Below, piece after piece: positions 17,986 through 25,700 of a stretch of DNA of 43,593 bases; within the stretch, counting starts at the first letter, position 1; the number at the start of each line of letters is the position of its first letter. A program made the translations under genes and the position numbers. Origin of the DNA: Deltaproteobacteria bacterium (GTDB taxonomy: Bacteria; UBA10199; JADGCS01); assembly GCA_015228875.1 (NCBI GenBank), contig JADGCS010000027.1, forward strand, positions 1 through 43,593, given 5' to 3'. The notes beneath the pieces were generated by a model that had not been told where the DNA came from, did not search any database, and worked only from the letters and a program-made list of their open reading frames with translations.

Positions 17986-19212
17986 ATGCAGCAAGCAATC
18001 GCCGTCGTGGATCCTTTTTTTTCGGGTGCCGTCTTTAATCACACGGTAAAAAAAATGGGCCATGATTTTCTTGTCATCCAGTCAAACAAAAACTTTGACC
18101 TGCCTGCCATTGATCACAACAAAGAGAGACACCTTGTTTTTGACAACAACACTCAGAAAATTCTTGCGACATGCCGAGCCCTTAATGTTGTTGCGCTCTT
18201 TGCTGGCAATGAGAACGGCGTCCTGCTCGCCGATTCCCTGTCGGAAAAACTTGGACTTGTGACAAACGGGACAAAACTCTCCCTCGCCCGCCGCCACAAG
18301 GGGCATATGCGGGATGTGTTTAACAGACATGATGTTCCCTCACCAAAACACAGCACCCTCAAAAATCCAGACAAGACAGATGTCCTTAAGGCTGTGACGC
18401 AGATGGATTTAAAATACCCGGTCATCATCAAGACAGCCATGGGCTTTGGCACACTCTGTGTTTACAGGTGTCAGAGTGACACAGAAATCGAAATGGCCCT
18501 GAGTGGCATCACCCAGCAAGACCTGACACCGTTCGGCATAGAGGGAGACGATGTTGTGGTGGAAGAATACCTTGAAGGTACCGAATATGCCGTCAACATG
18601 TTTGGTGATGGAAAAAAAACGCGTGTGACCGACATCTGGAAATACGAAAAAATTGCCCTTAACGGCAGACACAACATCTACAAGAGTATCACGCTGATGG
18701 CCCCCCATACAAAAATAAGTCGTGTCGTTGCAGACATTGCGGGACGTGCTGTTGAAGCCTTGGGCATTAAATACGGTCCTTCTCATACCGAGGTGATGGT
18801 AACGCGCGCAGGGCCAAAAATCATCGAGGTGGGGGCGCGCCTGTCGGGGGGGCATCTGATTGAACTGGCACGCCGCTCCGGAGGTTATGATGTCGTGCGG
18901 GCAACGATTGATGTCTTTAAGGGATCAAGGCCCGTTTTAAAAAAACAACACTCACAAAAGTTTGCGACTACGGCCGAGTTGTACACCGAAAAAAAGGGGG
19001 TCGTAAAAAAAATTCACGGTTTAAAAACCATACGGCGGTTGCCTTCTTTTCATCAATGGCATCTCGGTATCAAAAAAGGCAGGGCCGTAGAACCCACAAC
19101 CAGCTTGGTGAACAGCCCGGGGCATGTTCTGCTTGTCCACAGCAGCAAAGAGCGGCTCAAGCGCGACCGCAACCGGTGCCACCAGGTCTTTAAACTTGAG
19201 GTCGCACCATGA
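17986..19212 (+). CDS. ATP-grasp carboxylate-amine ligase
   Basis: 408 residues from the ATG of MQQAIAVVDPFFSG, four bases after the previous stop; longer frames run back into the preceding gene. It has an N-terminal Rossmann-like domain (about 1-100). The ATP-grasp domain shows YPVIIKTAMGFGTLCVYR, DDVVVEEYLEGTEYAVNMFG and the metal/phosphate segment HTEVMVTRAGPKIIEVGARL. The usual Asn of the E-x-N motif is Gly, as in some PurK-like and amino-acid ligases. Such enzymes activate a carboxylate as acyl phosphate and form an amide. Between an SHMT-like gene and an exporter, dipeptide or amino-acid conjugation is likely. Confidence 0.85.
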   Translation: MQQAIAVVDPFFSGAVFNHTVKKMGHDFLVIQSNKNFDLPAIDHNKERHLVFDNNTQKILATCRALNVVALFAGNENGVLLADSLSEKLGLVTNGTKLSLARRHKGHMRDVFNRHDVPSPKHSTLKNPDKTDVLKAVTQMDLKYPVIIKTAMGFGTLCVYRCQSDTEIEMALSGITQQDLTPFGIEGDDVVVEEYLEGTEYAVNMFGDGKKTRVTDIWKYEKIALNGRHNIYKSITLMAPHTKISRVVADIAGRAVEALGIKYGPSHTEVMVTRAGPKIIEVGARLSGGHLIELARRSGGYDVVRATIDVFKGSRPVLKKQHSQKFATTAELYTEKKGVVKKIHGLKTIRRLPSFHQWHLGIKKGRAVEPTTSLVNSPGHVLLVHSSKERLKRDRNRCHQVFKLEVAP

Positions 19213-19265
19213 ATATAAAAACAAGGACTCTCGCTCAAACACAGTCACTATGGCACCCGTTTTAA
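19209..19265 (+). pseudogene. short coupled frame, possible remnant of a class-III aminotransferase start
   Basis: An ATG overlapping the ATP-grasp stop (ATGA) opens 18 codons, MNIKTRTLAQTQSLWHPF, and then a stop. The ending LWHPF resembles the LWHPFT found near the N-terminus of class-III (BioA-like) aminotransferases. The following 180 bp carry no clear frame. It may be what is left of a deleted cluster gene, or chance. Confidence 0.3.
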
Positions 19266-19451
19266 CCAATCGCTGGACACGACGCACAAAACACTCACCA
19301 GAGCATCCGCGCAGCTCGGTCCCAAAGGAAAAGTAAGAACCATACTGCGCAGGTCCACCAGGCCCTGGTCGTGGTACACAAAAACAGGCCCAAGGATTGA
19401 TAAAGATTTGATGATGACATGAGATGCTGATAAACAGACCATCAGGTGCCT

Positions 19452-20669
19452 ATGTTCAACAAGCTTCTGCTGCATAAAAACTTTAAAAATTATTTTCTGG
19501 GCGATATCATATCCAATTTTGGAAACGGCATCAGCTTTATGGGGGCCGGATGGTTTATCATGCAGCTCACTGGCAAAAACGCAGATATCGGATTTCTGTT
19601 CATCATGAATGTTTTGGGAGGAGCCCTTGTTTATCCCTTCATCGGGGCCATTGTCGACAGATTTGACCGCAAGGCCATCATTATCACAGCCAACTGCGTG
19701 CGCGCCCTGTTTGCGCTCCTGCTTGCGGGATTATTTTTTACCAATCACTGCCACCCCGTAATGATCTATGCCTTCTCTGCCCTCAACGGGGCTGGGTGGG
19801 CGGTTTTTATCCCGTCATCAAAATCTTATCTGCAGGAGATTCTGGACAGGGCGAATTATCTCAAGGGCAATTCCCTTGTTGAGATCAGTCTGCAGGTTGG
19901 GACCTTCAGTTCGGCGGCCATCTGCGGTGTCCTGTACAAATATTACGGCTTTGGGTGGCTGCTCATCACCAGCGCCGTTACCCTGATCATCAGCAGTGTG
20001 TTTCTCTTTCTTGTCAACCATCCCTCCTCTGTAAAAAATAGCAGCAGGACATCCGCTGTCAGCGAATTTAAGCAGGGATACGCCTACCTTAAAAACAACT
20101 CCCTTGTTGTGCTGGGCGGTATTGTTCTCACGCTGCCCTTTGTGGTGACCATGTCCTCTAATGTGGTTGTTATAGGGTACGTGAACGAGTGGCTTAAAAA
20201 AGGACCGGTGGAGTACGGGATCATCGATATGTTCTACGGCATCGGGGCCTTTTTATCGGGGCTTTTTACAGTGACTCTTGCAAGATATCTTGGCAGGAAC
20301 ACACTGATCATCGGGGCCTATCTGATCTCTACACTCACCCTTGCCGCCCTCACCATCAACAGTTTTTATGTCCCCACAATCATCGGTATGCTCCTCTTTG
20401 GTTATTGTAATTCATCAATCAGGATTCATATCAACGCGTGGCTGATGAGTGTGATCCCCGAGAACATGATGGGCCGGTGCCAGTCGACATTCATGTTCCT
20501 CTCGCTGATTGCCCATGTGGGAACCATGCATGCAGTGGGGACTGTGATGGATGCGACCGGGGCAAGGTTCGGGTATCTCTTCCTCGCCTTTGTGATGTTG
20601 TCAGGGCTGATCTTTGCGGTGTTCATGGCGGGCCGTTTGTCGGACAGCGGCAACAAAAACCTCGATTAA
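19452..20669 (+). CDS. MFS transporter, probable exporter of the pterin/amino-acid cluster
   Basis: 405 residues from the ATG; a GTG two codons upstream is an alternative. A hydrophobic profile with about 12 membrane spans includes the MFS loop IVDRFDRKAIIITANCVRA between spans 2 and 3. The family resembles MFS_3/enterobactin-exporter-like permeases (GDIISNFGNGISFMGAGWF at the N-terminus). It lies about 240 bp after the ATP-grasp gene on the same strand and is likely co-transcribed. Export of the cluster product, or self-protection, is inferred from context. Confidence 0.85.
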   Translation: MFNKLLLHKNFKNYFLGDIISNFGNGISFMGAGWFIMQLTGKNADIGFLFIMNVLGGALVYPFIGAIVDRFDRKAIIITANCVRALFALLLAGLFFTNHCHPVMIYAFSALNGAGWAVFIPSSKSYLQEILDRANYLKGNSLVEISLQVGTFSSAAICGVLYKYYGFGWLLITSAVTLIISSVFLFLVNHPSSVKNSSRTSAVSEFKQGYAYLKNNSLVVLGGIVLTLPFVVTMSSNVVVIGYVNEWLKKGPVEYGIIDMFYGIGAFLSGLFTVTLARYLGRNTLIIGAYLISTLTLAALTINSFYVPTIIGMLLFGYCNSSIRIHINAWLMSVIPENMMGRCQSTFMFLSLIAHVGTMHAVGTVMDATGARFGYLFLAFVMLSGLIFAVFMAGRLSDSGNKNLD

Positions 20670-20722
20670 TCCTTGTGATTCCCCTATGATCACTCCTCAT
20701 AGTTAAGCGGACCTGTTGTGAC

Positions 20723-23332
20723 ATGCACGAACAAGTTACTAACTTGACTTTGACGCGGTTGAGTTTCCTCATCATGCGAGGTATGCACCCGCGCTCTGTC
20801 AACTTTGAAATTCCTATACATAAATTTATTAAACACACACAACCCTTCATGCACTGGCCATTCTTAAGCCTCTTGGTTATTGAGGTCGCGTTCTCTCTTT
20901 TTCTTAAAGAGGCATCTGTAACATCCGGCATTGTGTTTTTTTTGACCGCGCTGGTTTTGTTCTTCATTCACCTGATCCATAAAAAAACAAAAAGATTTTT
21001 GCTCTTTGCCCTTGTCCCTGCGTGTTGTTTTTTTATGCATCATACAGGGACAAAAAGTTTAAGCACCGTCATCACCTCCAAAAAAGGGCTTTACACGGCG
21101 CTGGTCTCGGCAGACTCTTTGTATGTTAACGGGTATTCAAAGGTGATTGTGGACCTGACAAAAAGAATCCAGCCTGTTCAAAAAGATGTGACAGGACGTG
21201 TGATCCTCACCGTTGGCAATGAGTGTCTTTTTAACCAGGGGGACATGATCCAGTTTAATGCCGGTATCAAAGAACCAACCCCCTATCAAAACCCCGGCGG
21301 GTTTGATTATGCGGATCATCTTAAAAGAAACAATATCTGGGGAAAGGCTTATGTTCATGCCTGCCAAGAGATCTCGCTGCAAAAAAAGGGCAAGGTCAGC
21401 CTAAGAAACAGGGTCAGACACAAAATCCTTAAACCCCTTAACAACCCAGAATACAGCCCATATGGGCCCGTGCTGTCCGCGCTGCTGCTCGGAACAAAAA
21501 CCATCAGCCGTGAGAATGCAGAACTCATTCGCAGCGCTGGTTTGTCTCATCTCTTTGCTATTTCGGGTTCACATTTTGCTGTGATGTGCGCCTTGATTTT
21601 TTTTATGGTAACCCTCATCACCGATCGTTTTGCCGGTATTTATTTAAAAATATCAAAGCAAAAGACTGCCTCGCTCTTTACCCTTGGATTTGTCTCGTTT
21701 TACCTGTTTGTTGTATACCCCGGCCCCTCGGTCATCAGGGCAGGGATCATGTTTGCTGTTTACCTGTTTGCCATACTGCTTGAACGGCAGAAAAATATTC
21801 TGCATGTCATCATTGTCTCTGCGGTGATTATTCTTTTTTTACATCCACTGGATCTCTTTGATGTGTCATTTCAGTTGTCCTATCTGTGTGTGCTGGTCCT
21901 CGCTGTTGTTTACCCACACATCCATGTTTTTTTTAAAAAATATCATGACCAGAATAAAATTAATAAAATCGTCTCATACTCAATGCAACTCTGCCTTGTC
22001 TCGATTTTGATGAACACCATGCTGCTCCCGCTGGTTCTTATGGAGTTTGGCGCCTCCCCCTTAAGCTCCTTTATCAACAACCTGTGGGCCATCCCCCTTT
22101 TTGATTTTGTGGTGATGCCCCTCATGCTGGTGTACATGCTGGGGGCCCTTGTGTGCGCGCCCCTTTCGGTTTATGTTTTGTACCCCCTTAATCTGACACT
22201 GGCCGGCTTTTTTAAGATGCTCAATCTTGTGGCCTCCCTTGGGCTTTACGAAATTCAGTCCTTTGCCCCCCATCTTGAACACGTCATTCTGTTTTATATC
22301 ATCGTGTTTTTTTTCTTCTTGACCAGAAACAAAAAAATCACGGCCCTCCTGTCGCTGCTGTTGCTTGTTCTGATTGGCCATACTTATTATACGCTGCATG
22401 TTAAATATGATCTTAGGATCACACAAATCGATGTCAAACAGGGCGATGCCATTTTTGTGCAGACACGGGACAAGAATCTGCTGATCGATACGGGCGGTAG
22501 CCGCTTTCTGGATACCAGCGAGCTGGCGATTTTGCCATTCTTAAGATACCTCTGGGTCAACAGGCTGGACTACGTGATCATCACCCACAGCGACATCGAT
22601 CACTTTGGCGGACTGGGCGGGATGCTTGGCAACATGGGGATCGGTGAGGTCTGGATCAACAACCATAACCCGCATAAAGCGGAGTGCATTGCGATCAAAC
22701 ATGAAGGATTTCATGTTTGGCGCTGTGCGCCAGACACTACGCGGGCGGACACCATGCAAAAATTGATGCCGAAACGCGTAGAAAAAACCTTCCAAGGTTT
22801 TAAGGCCGCTGACCCGCAGTATATGGGCGTTTTAAGCGAGTTAAAAAACAAGGAAATCCCCATCAGGGTTGTGACAGAGGGGGATCGCATCTCACTTGAT
22901 AAACAAACCACACTCACCGTGCTGGCCCCTTTAAAAAATATGGAGGGGCTTGAAGATGACAATGACCATTCGGTTGTTGTAAAAATAGAACGCGGAAATT
23001 TCTCTGCACTGTTTACCGGAGACATCTCAACAAAGGCAGAGAACCTGCTTGTGAAGCACTATAAACAAGAACTCGCCGCAGATTATCTAAAAATTTCACA
23101 TCACGGAAGCAGATCAGCAACAGGTAAAAAATTTCTGGATGCAGTCCAACCCCAAATTGTCTCGATCGGTGTTGAAAAAAATTCCAGATATGGACACCCC
23201 AATCGGGAGATCATCAACCGGCTTGATCAGCATCGGGCAGAAATTTTAAGAACCGATGCGCATGGTGCTGCTGGCGTGCGCCTCAAGGGCGACGCAATCA
23301 CTGTGTGGCGTTACCGTAACTCCCGTCACTGA
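20723..23332 (+). CDS. comEC: ComEC/Rec2 family DNA-uptake channel with in-frame repeat inserts
   Basis: 869 residues from the first ATG. The region before M43 (ATG at 20849, MHWPFLSLLVIEV) lies mostly in a dispersed repeat, so translation may really start at 20849; neither start has a good ribosome site. Domain order: N-terminal membrane segments, an OB-like loop (GRVILTVGNECLFNQGDMIQF, EPTPYQNPGGFDYA), the competence domain with LSHLFAISGSHFAV and several spans, then a C-terminal metallo-beta-lactamase domain (ITQIDVKQGDAIFVQ, IDTGG, THSDIDHFGG, SHHGSRSATG). It passes single-stranded DNA through the inner membrane. About 21 residues (near 672-692) are encoded by a palindromic element inserted in the beta-lactamase part. 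The last codons are duplicated at 31734. Confidence 0.92.
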   Translation: MHEQVTNLTLTRLSFLIMRGMHPRSVNFEIPIHKFIKHTQPFMHWPFLSLLVIEVAFSLFLKEASVTSGIVFFLTALVLFFIHLIHKKTKRFLLFALVPACCFFMHHTGTKSLSTVITSKKGLYTALVSADSLYVNGYSKVIVDLTKRIQPVQKDVTGRVILTVGNECLFNQGDMIQFNAGIKEPTPYQNPGGFDYADHLKRNNIWGKAYVHACQEISLQKKGKVSLRNRVRHKILKPLNNPEYSPYGPVLSALLLGTKTISRENAELIRSAGLSHLFAISGSHFAVMCALIFFMVTLITDRFAGIYLKISKQKTASLFTLGFVSFYLFVVYPGPSVIRAGIMFAVYLFAILLERQKNILHVIIVSAVIILFLHPLDLFDVSFQLSYLCVLVLAVVYPHIHVFFKKYHDQNKINKIVSYSMQLCLVSILMNTMLLPLVLMEFGASPLSSFINNLWAIPLFDFVVMPLMLVYMLGALVCAPLSVYVLYPLNLTLAGFFKMLNLVASLGLYEIQSFAPHLEHVILFYIIVFFFFLTRNKKITALLSLLLLVLIGHTYYTLHVKYDLRITQIDVKQGDAIFVQTRDKNLLIDTGGSRFLDTSELAILPFLRYLWVNRLDYVIITHSDIDHFGGLGGMLGNMGIGEVWINNHNPHKAECIAIKHEGFHVWRCAPDTTRADTMQKLMPKRVEKTFQGFKAADPQYMGVLSELKNKEIPIRVVTEGDRISLDKQTTLTVLAPLKNMEGLEDDNDHSVVVKIERGNFSALFTGDISTKAENLLVKHYKQELAADYLKISHHGSRSATGKKFLDAVQPQIVSIGVEKNSRYGHPNREIINRLDQHRAEILRTDAHGAAGVRLKGDAITVWRYRNSRH
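20730..20830 (+). repeat. dispersed repeat family 2, copy 1 (comEC 5' end)
   Basis: 101 bp matching 41457-41584 in inverted orientation with about four mismatches, apart from a 27-bp insert in the other copy. It contains AACTTGACTTTGACGCGG and GTCAACTTTGAAATTCC, which are partly complementary. It covers the comEC start region, so the first ~40 residues of the longest frame come from the repeat. Confidence 0.9.
22737..22799 (-). repeat. dispersed palindromic element family 1, copy A, in frame inside comEC
   Basis: 63 bp, exactly 21 codons, identical by eye to the inverted sequence at 39590-39652. It contains the ends CTACGCG / CGCGTAG and the palindrome AACCTTGGAAGGTT. In comEC it encodes TRADTMQKLMPKRVEKTFQG, a segment foreign to the beta-lactamase domain. 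Confidence 0.93.
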
Positions 23333-23836
23333 TCGTGGTTCGTATGCAATGTGGGGTTATCTCATCAACGGGGTCGCACGGGCAAATTGAAGACCTGACA
23401 TCATCAGCGCTGTACTTCCCGTTAAAGACATGTTGGGAAGGCCCTGCGTCAAATTGCCGGCAAACCTGGAGGCGGTTGCCCTGATCATTTTTTGCGCACC
23501 GCCCAATAAAGAAGGTCTTTGCGGGGTGGTATCAAGTGCCTGCCTGCCCATCATCGGTGGTATAATTTGAGATTTTATTTTGGGCCATTCGCCACCGGGG
23601 TTCCTGATCACAGGCATGGCAGGCGATGTAAGTAGACGTGTGTGTCTGGAGGCCGTCATCAGTCGTTGCGCGCCTACCTTGAGGACCTTTCGCGCTTTAT
23701 CAAGCAGACCGGAACATGCGGCAGCGAGTTGTTTTGGAACTGATGAGAGGCCTCCTGCAGATGGCGGAGGGTTGTCCCCGTCAGGGCCGTCGCTGCCATG
23801 AGTGCCTTTTTTACCTGGTAGCGGCTGATCGGTATC
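23203..23836. repeat. segmental duplication, copy 1
   Basis: It covers the last ~43 codons of comEC plus a fragment of the 3' end of the 1212-residue gene. Its direct-repeat partner is 31733-32369. Bases 23365-23674 read as identical to 31897-32206 (310 bp, no gap), while both flanks are clearly diverged. Confidence 0.92.
23357..23836 (-). pseudogene. 3' fragment of the large uncharacterised gene
   Basis: An open frame on the minus strand reproduces the C-terminal ~155 residues of the 1212-residue protein (PPPSAGGLSSVPKQL, DKARKVLKVGAQRLM, then an identical stretch to ATPL). It has no own start or upstream part. The first ~55 residues are diverged with the frame kept; the final ~100 are identical because of the 310-bp tract. 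Confidence 0.85.
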
Positions 23837-23842
23837 ATTTTA

Positions 23843-23877
23843 ACCAGATGACAGACGAAACAACTCTGTCATCTGGT
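23843..23877. repeat. 13-bp perfect inverted repeat at the duplication border
   Basis: ACCAGATGACAGA and its complement TCTGTCATCTGGT enclose a 9-base loop, beginning seven bases after the end of the duplicated segment. No T-run follows, so it does not look like a terminator. Confidence 0.7.
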
Positions 23878-23982
23878 CAAAGTCGTGGTGAGGGCAACGT
23901 TGAAACGTGACCTCGCGCGGATCGGCGGAGTTGATCACCCCGTCTGCATAGCGAGGATCGCCACACTCGAAGAATCGTTTCA

Positions 23983-24265
23983 ATGTCTCGTCCCAGACAT
24001 AGCGGTAAAAGCCAAACCGCGATTAAAGCCGGCGGGAGTACTCCTCTCACCGAAAAAGAAAAACGCTTTCTGGCCGTCATGGCAAAGCTTGAACCTGTCA
24101 CAATCCCCCAATGGAAAATTATTTTTGCAAAAGACAAAACTTTCTCCGGGCGGCAACCTCACCATTTTAAAGCGATTAGAGGCTGAGGCCGTGATCTACC
24201 ATACCAGTAAAGGCTATGTGCTCTCAGACCCCCTCTTGGCCCATTACCTCAGAGTATTCAGGTAA
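23983..24265 (+). pseudogene. frameshifted C-terminal remnant of an ATPase-like gene
   Basis: Frame one reads LTEKEKRFLAVMAKLEPVT and IPQWKIIFAKDKTFSG; the continuation is in another frame, NLTILKRLEAEAVIYHTSKG then YVLSDPLLAHYLRVFR and a stop. The shift falls near the CCGGGCGG run at about 24150. The joined tail (winged-helix-like, ending SDPLLAHYLR) resembles the C-termini of bacterial AAA ATPases of the MalT/ORC-like group. The upstream part is missing at the duplication border. Confidence 0.5.
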
Positions 24266-24272
24266 TCCCCCC

Positions 24273-25685
24273 CTAACCCCGCAGTTGCTTTGCAAGCCTT
24301 GCGGCAAGATAAATGAGAAGCCCAACCCCTGCAATCATCACAGACCACAGGATAATATTTTTTATCCCTATGCCCTTTTGAGAGGGGGCTGCAGACTCGG
24401 CATTCTTTTTGAGTTTGACAGGTTCCCCTGCAAGGGCCTTGGGCAGTTGCGTTGAATTGGTCCCTCTGATACTCGAAAAAATCCCCGCGACATCGTAATC
24501 AGGCGGCCCCGCCCTCTTGCTACCATAAGCCAAAGTGAAGGGGGCACTGCCCTGTGCCAGAAACACAAGCCTTTGCGGGGTATAGGCGTAGCGCAGTAAA
24601 GGGAGTCCGGCCCCCAGGCTCCCGCCGTTTGGAGAAACAACCAGCTTAAAGTGCGGGGCGATCGAACCATAATAATCGATCTCCCCGCCCTCAAACTCCA
24701 CACCGCCCTGCATCAGTCGATAAAACTGTCCGTTATAATAAGGTGTCCAGACACAGGGTTCACCGCACAAAGAAAGAGTTGCCTTGATCAGGGTATTTCT
24801 TTCGGGAAGTTTGATTTGAATCAAAGAAACATAAAAATGTCCCCCACTTTCAAAAATATATTCCCCCTTTTGTGCTGTTGCTCTCACTGCGCGCCAAATG
24901 CGGGAGTCAATCTTCTCACGCGACACAGACTCGGCATGAATGGCAGATATCTCCAATCCCTCTAGGCCATCCGAAGAGGTCAGCCTAAAATATTTTGCGC
25001 TGACAGGATTAAACTCGATCCTGTTTTTTAAAATGTGCTGGTCCTGATAATCAAATGCCGCAATGGTCTGATCATAAACCACCGCGCTCCAATATTGCAG
25101 GTCATCACTTGACTCAATGGTGATCTTTTTTATCAGGCTCCCTCCGCGTTTTTTAAAATCAACGATAAACGCGCTCAGAGATTGTTTTGTCTCTGTGCCA
25201 TCGATCAAATAGGCAACCACCTGATCCGCGGCCTTATTGTCCTTAGCCCCCTGAGAGTTGATATTGACGTAAGTCCCCTGCTGTGTCTTATTGACAATCA
25301 GGGACAAACCCTCACCACCTAAGGTGTTTTGTCTTTGTGTCACCGGAAAAATCCTCATTGGTATCTTTGTGGTCTCGGCCCTGATTTTTTCCTCAAGGCC
25401 CTGAATCATATAAGGCACCATCTGGCCCGTGGCATTAAAGAGACGCACGTCCCTTAAATAATCATCCGCCGTATGCACATACACATCTTCGGGGACGGTC
25501 AGTTCATAAAACGCCTCGCCTTCTTTGAGCGTAAGCGGGATTGAGTAATCAAAATCGTTGATCGTGAGCGGCCTTTCAACCACAGGCGGGGCCGGTGGTC
25601 TTGGCCGTTTAAGGTGCAGGCCGGCGCTACTCGGCAAAGAAAAAATGAGAAGAATAATAAACAACGATAAAAATATTTTTTTCAT
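24273..25685 (-). CDS. DUF3999 family exported/membrane-anchored protein
   Basis: 470 residues. A signal peptide (about 1-21, FLSLFIILLIFSLPSSAG) precedes a large periplasmic beta-rich part (FDYSIPLTLKEGEAFYELTVP, DDYLRDVRLFNATGQMVPYM), and a C-terminal membrane helix (IILWSVMIAGVGLLIYLAA) ends it. This is the DUF3999 layout. It lies 15 bp after the DUF2339 gene with GAGGA before its ATG, the conserved gene pair seen in many Gram-negative genomes. A role at the cell envelope is likely, but the molecular function is unknown. Confidence 0.88.
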   Translation of the reverse strand: MKKIFLSLFIILLIFSLPSSAGLHLKRPRPPAPPVVERPLTINDFDYSIPLTLKEGEAFYELTVPEDVYVHTADDYLRDVRLFNATGQMVPYMIQGLEEKIRAETTKIPMRIFPVTQRQNTLGGEGLSLIVNKTQQGTYVNINSQGAKDNKAADQVVAYLIDGTETKQSLSAFIVDFKKRGGSLIKKITIESSDDLQYWSAVVYDQTIAAFDYQDQHILKNRIEFNPVSAKYFRLTSSDGLEGLEISAIHAESVSREKIDSRIWRAVRATAQKGEYIFESGGHFYVSLIQIKLPERNTLIKATLSLCGEPCVWTPYYNGQFYRLMQGGVEFEGGEIDYYGSIAPHFKLVVSPNGGSLGAGLPLLRYAYTPQRLVFLAQGSAPFTLAYGSKRAGPPDYDVAGIFSSIRGTNSTQLPKALAGEPVKLKKNAESAAPSQKGIGIKNIILWSVMIAGVGLLIYLAARLAKQLRG

Positions 25686-25700
25686 ATGTCCTCGTCTTTC

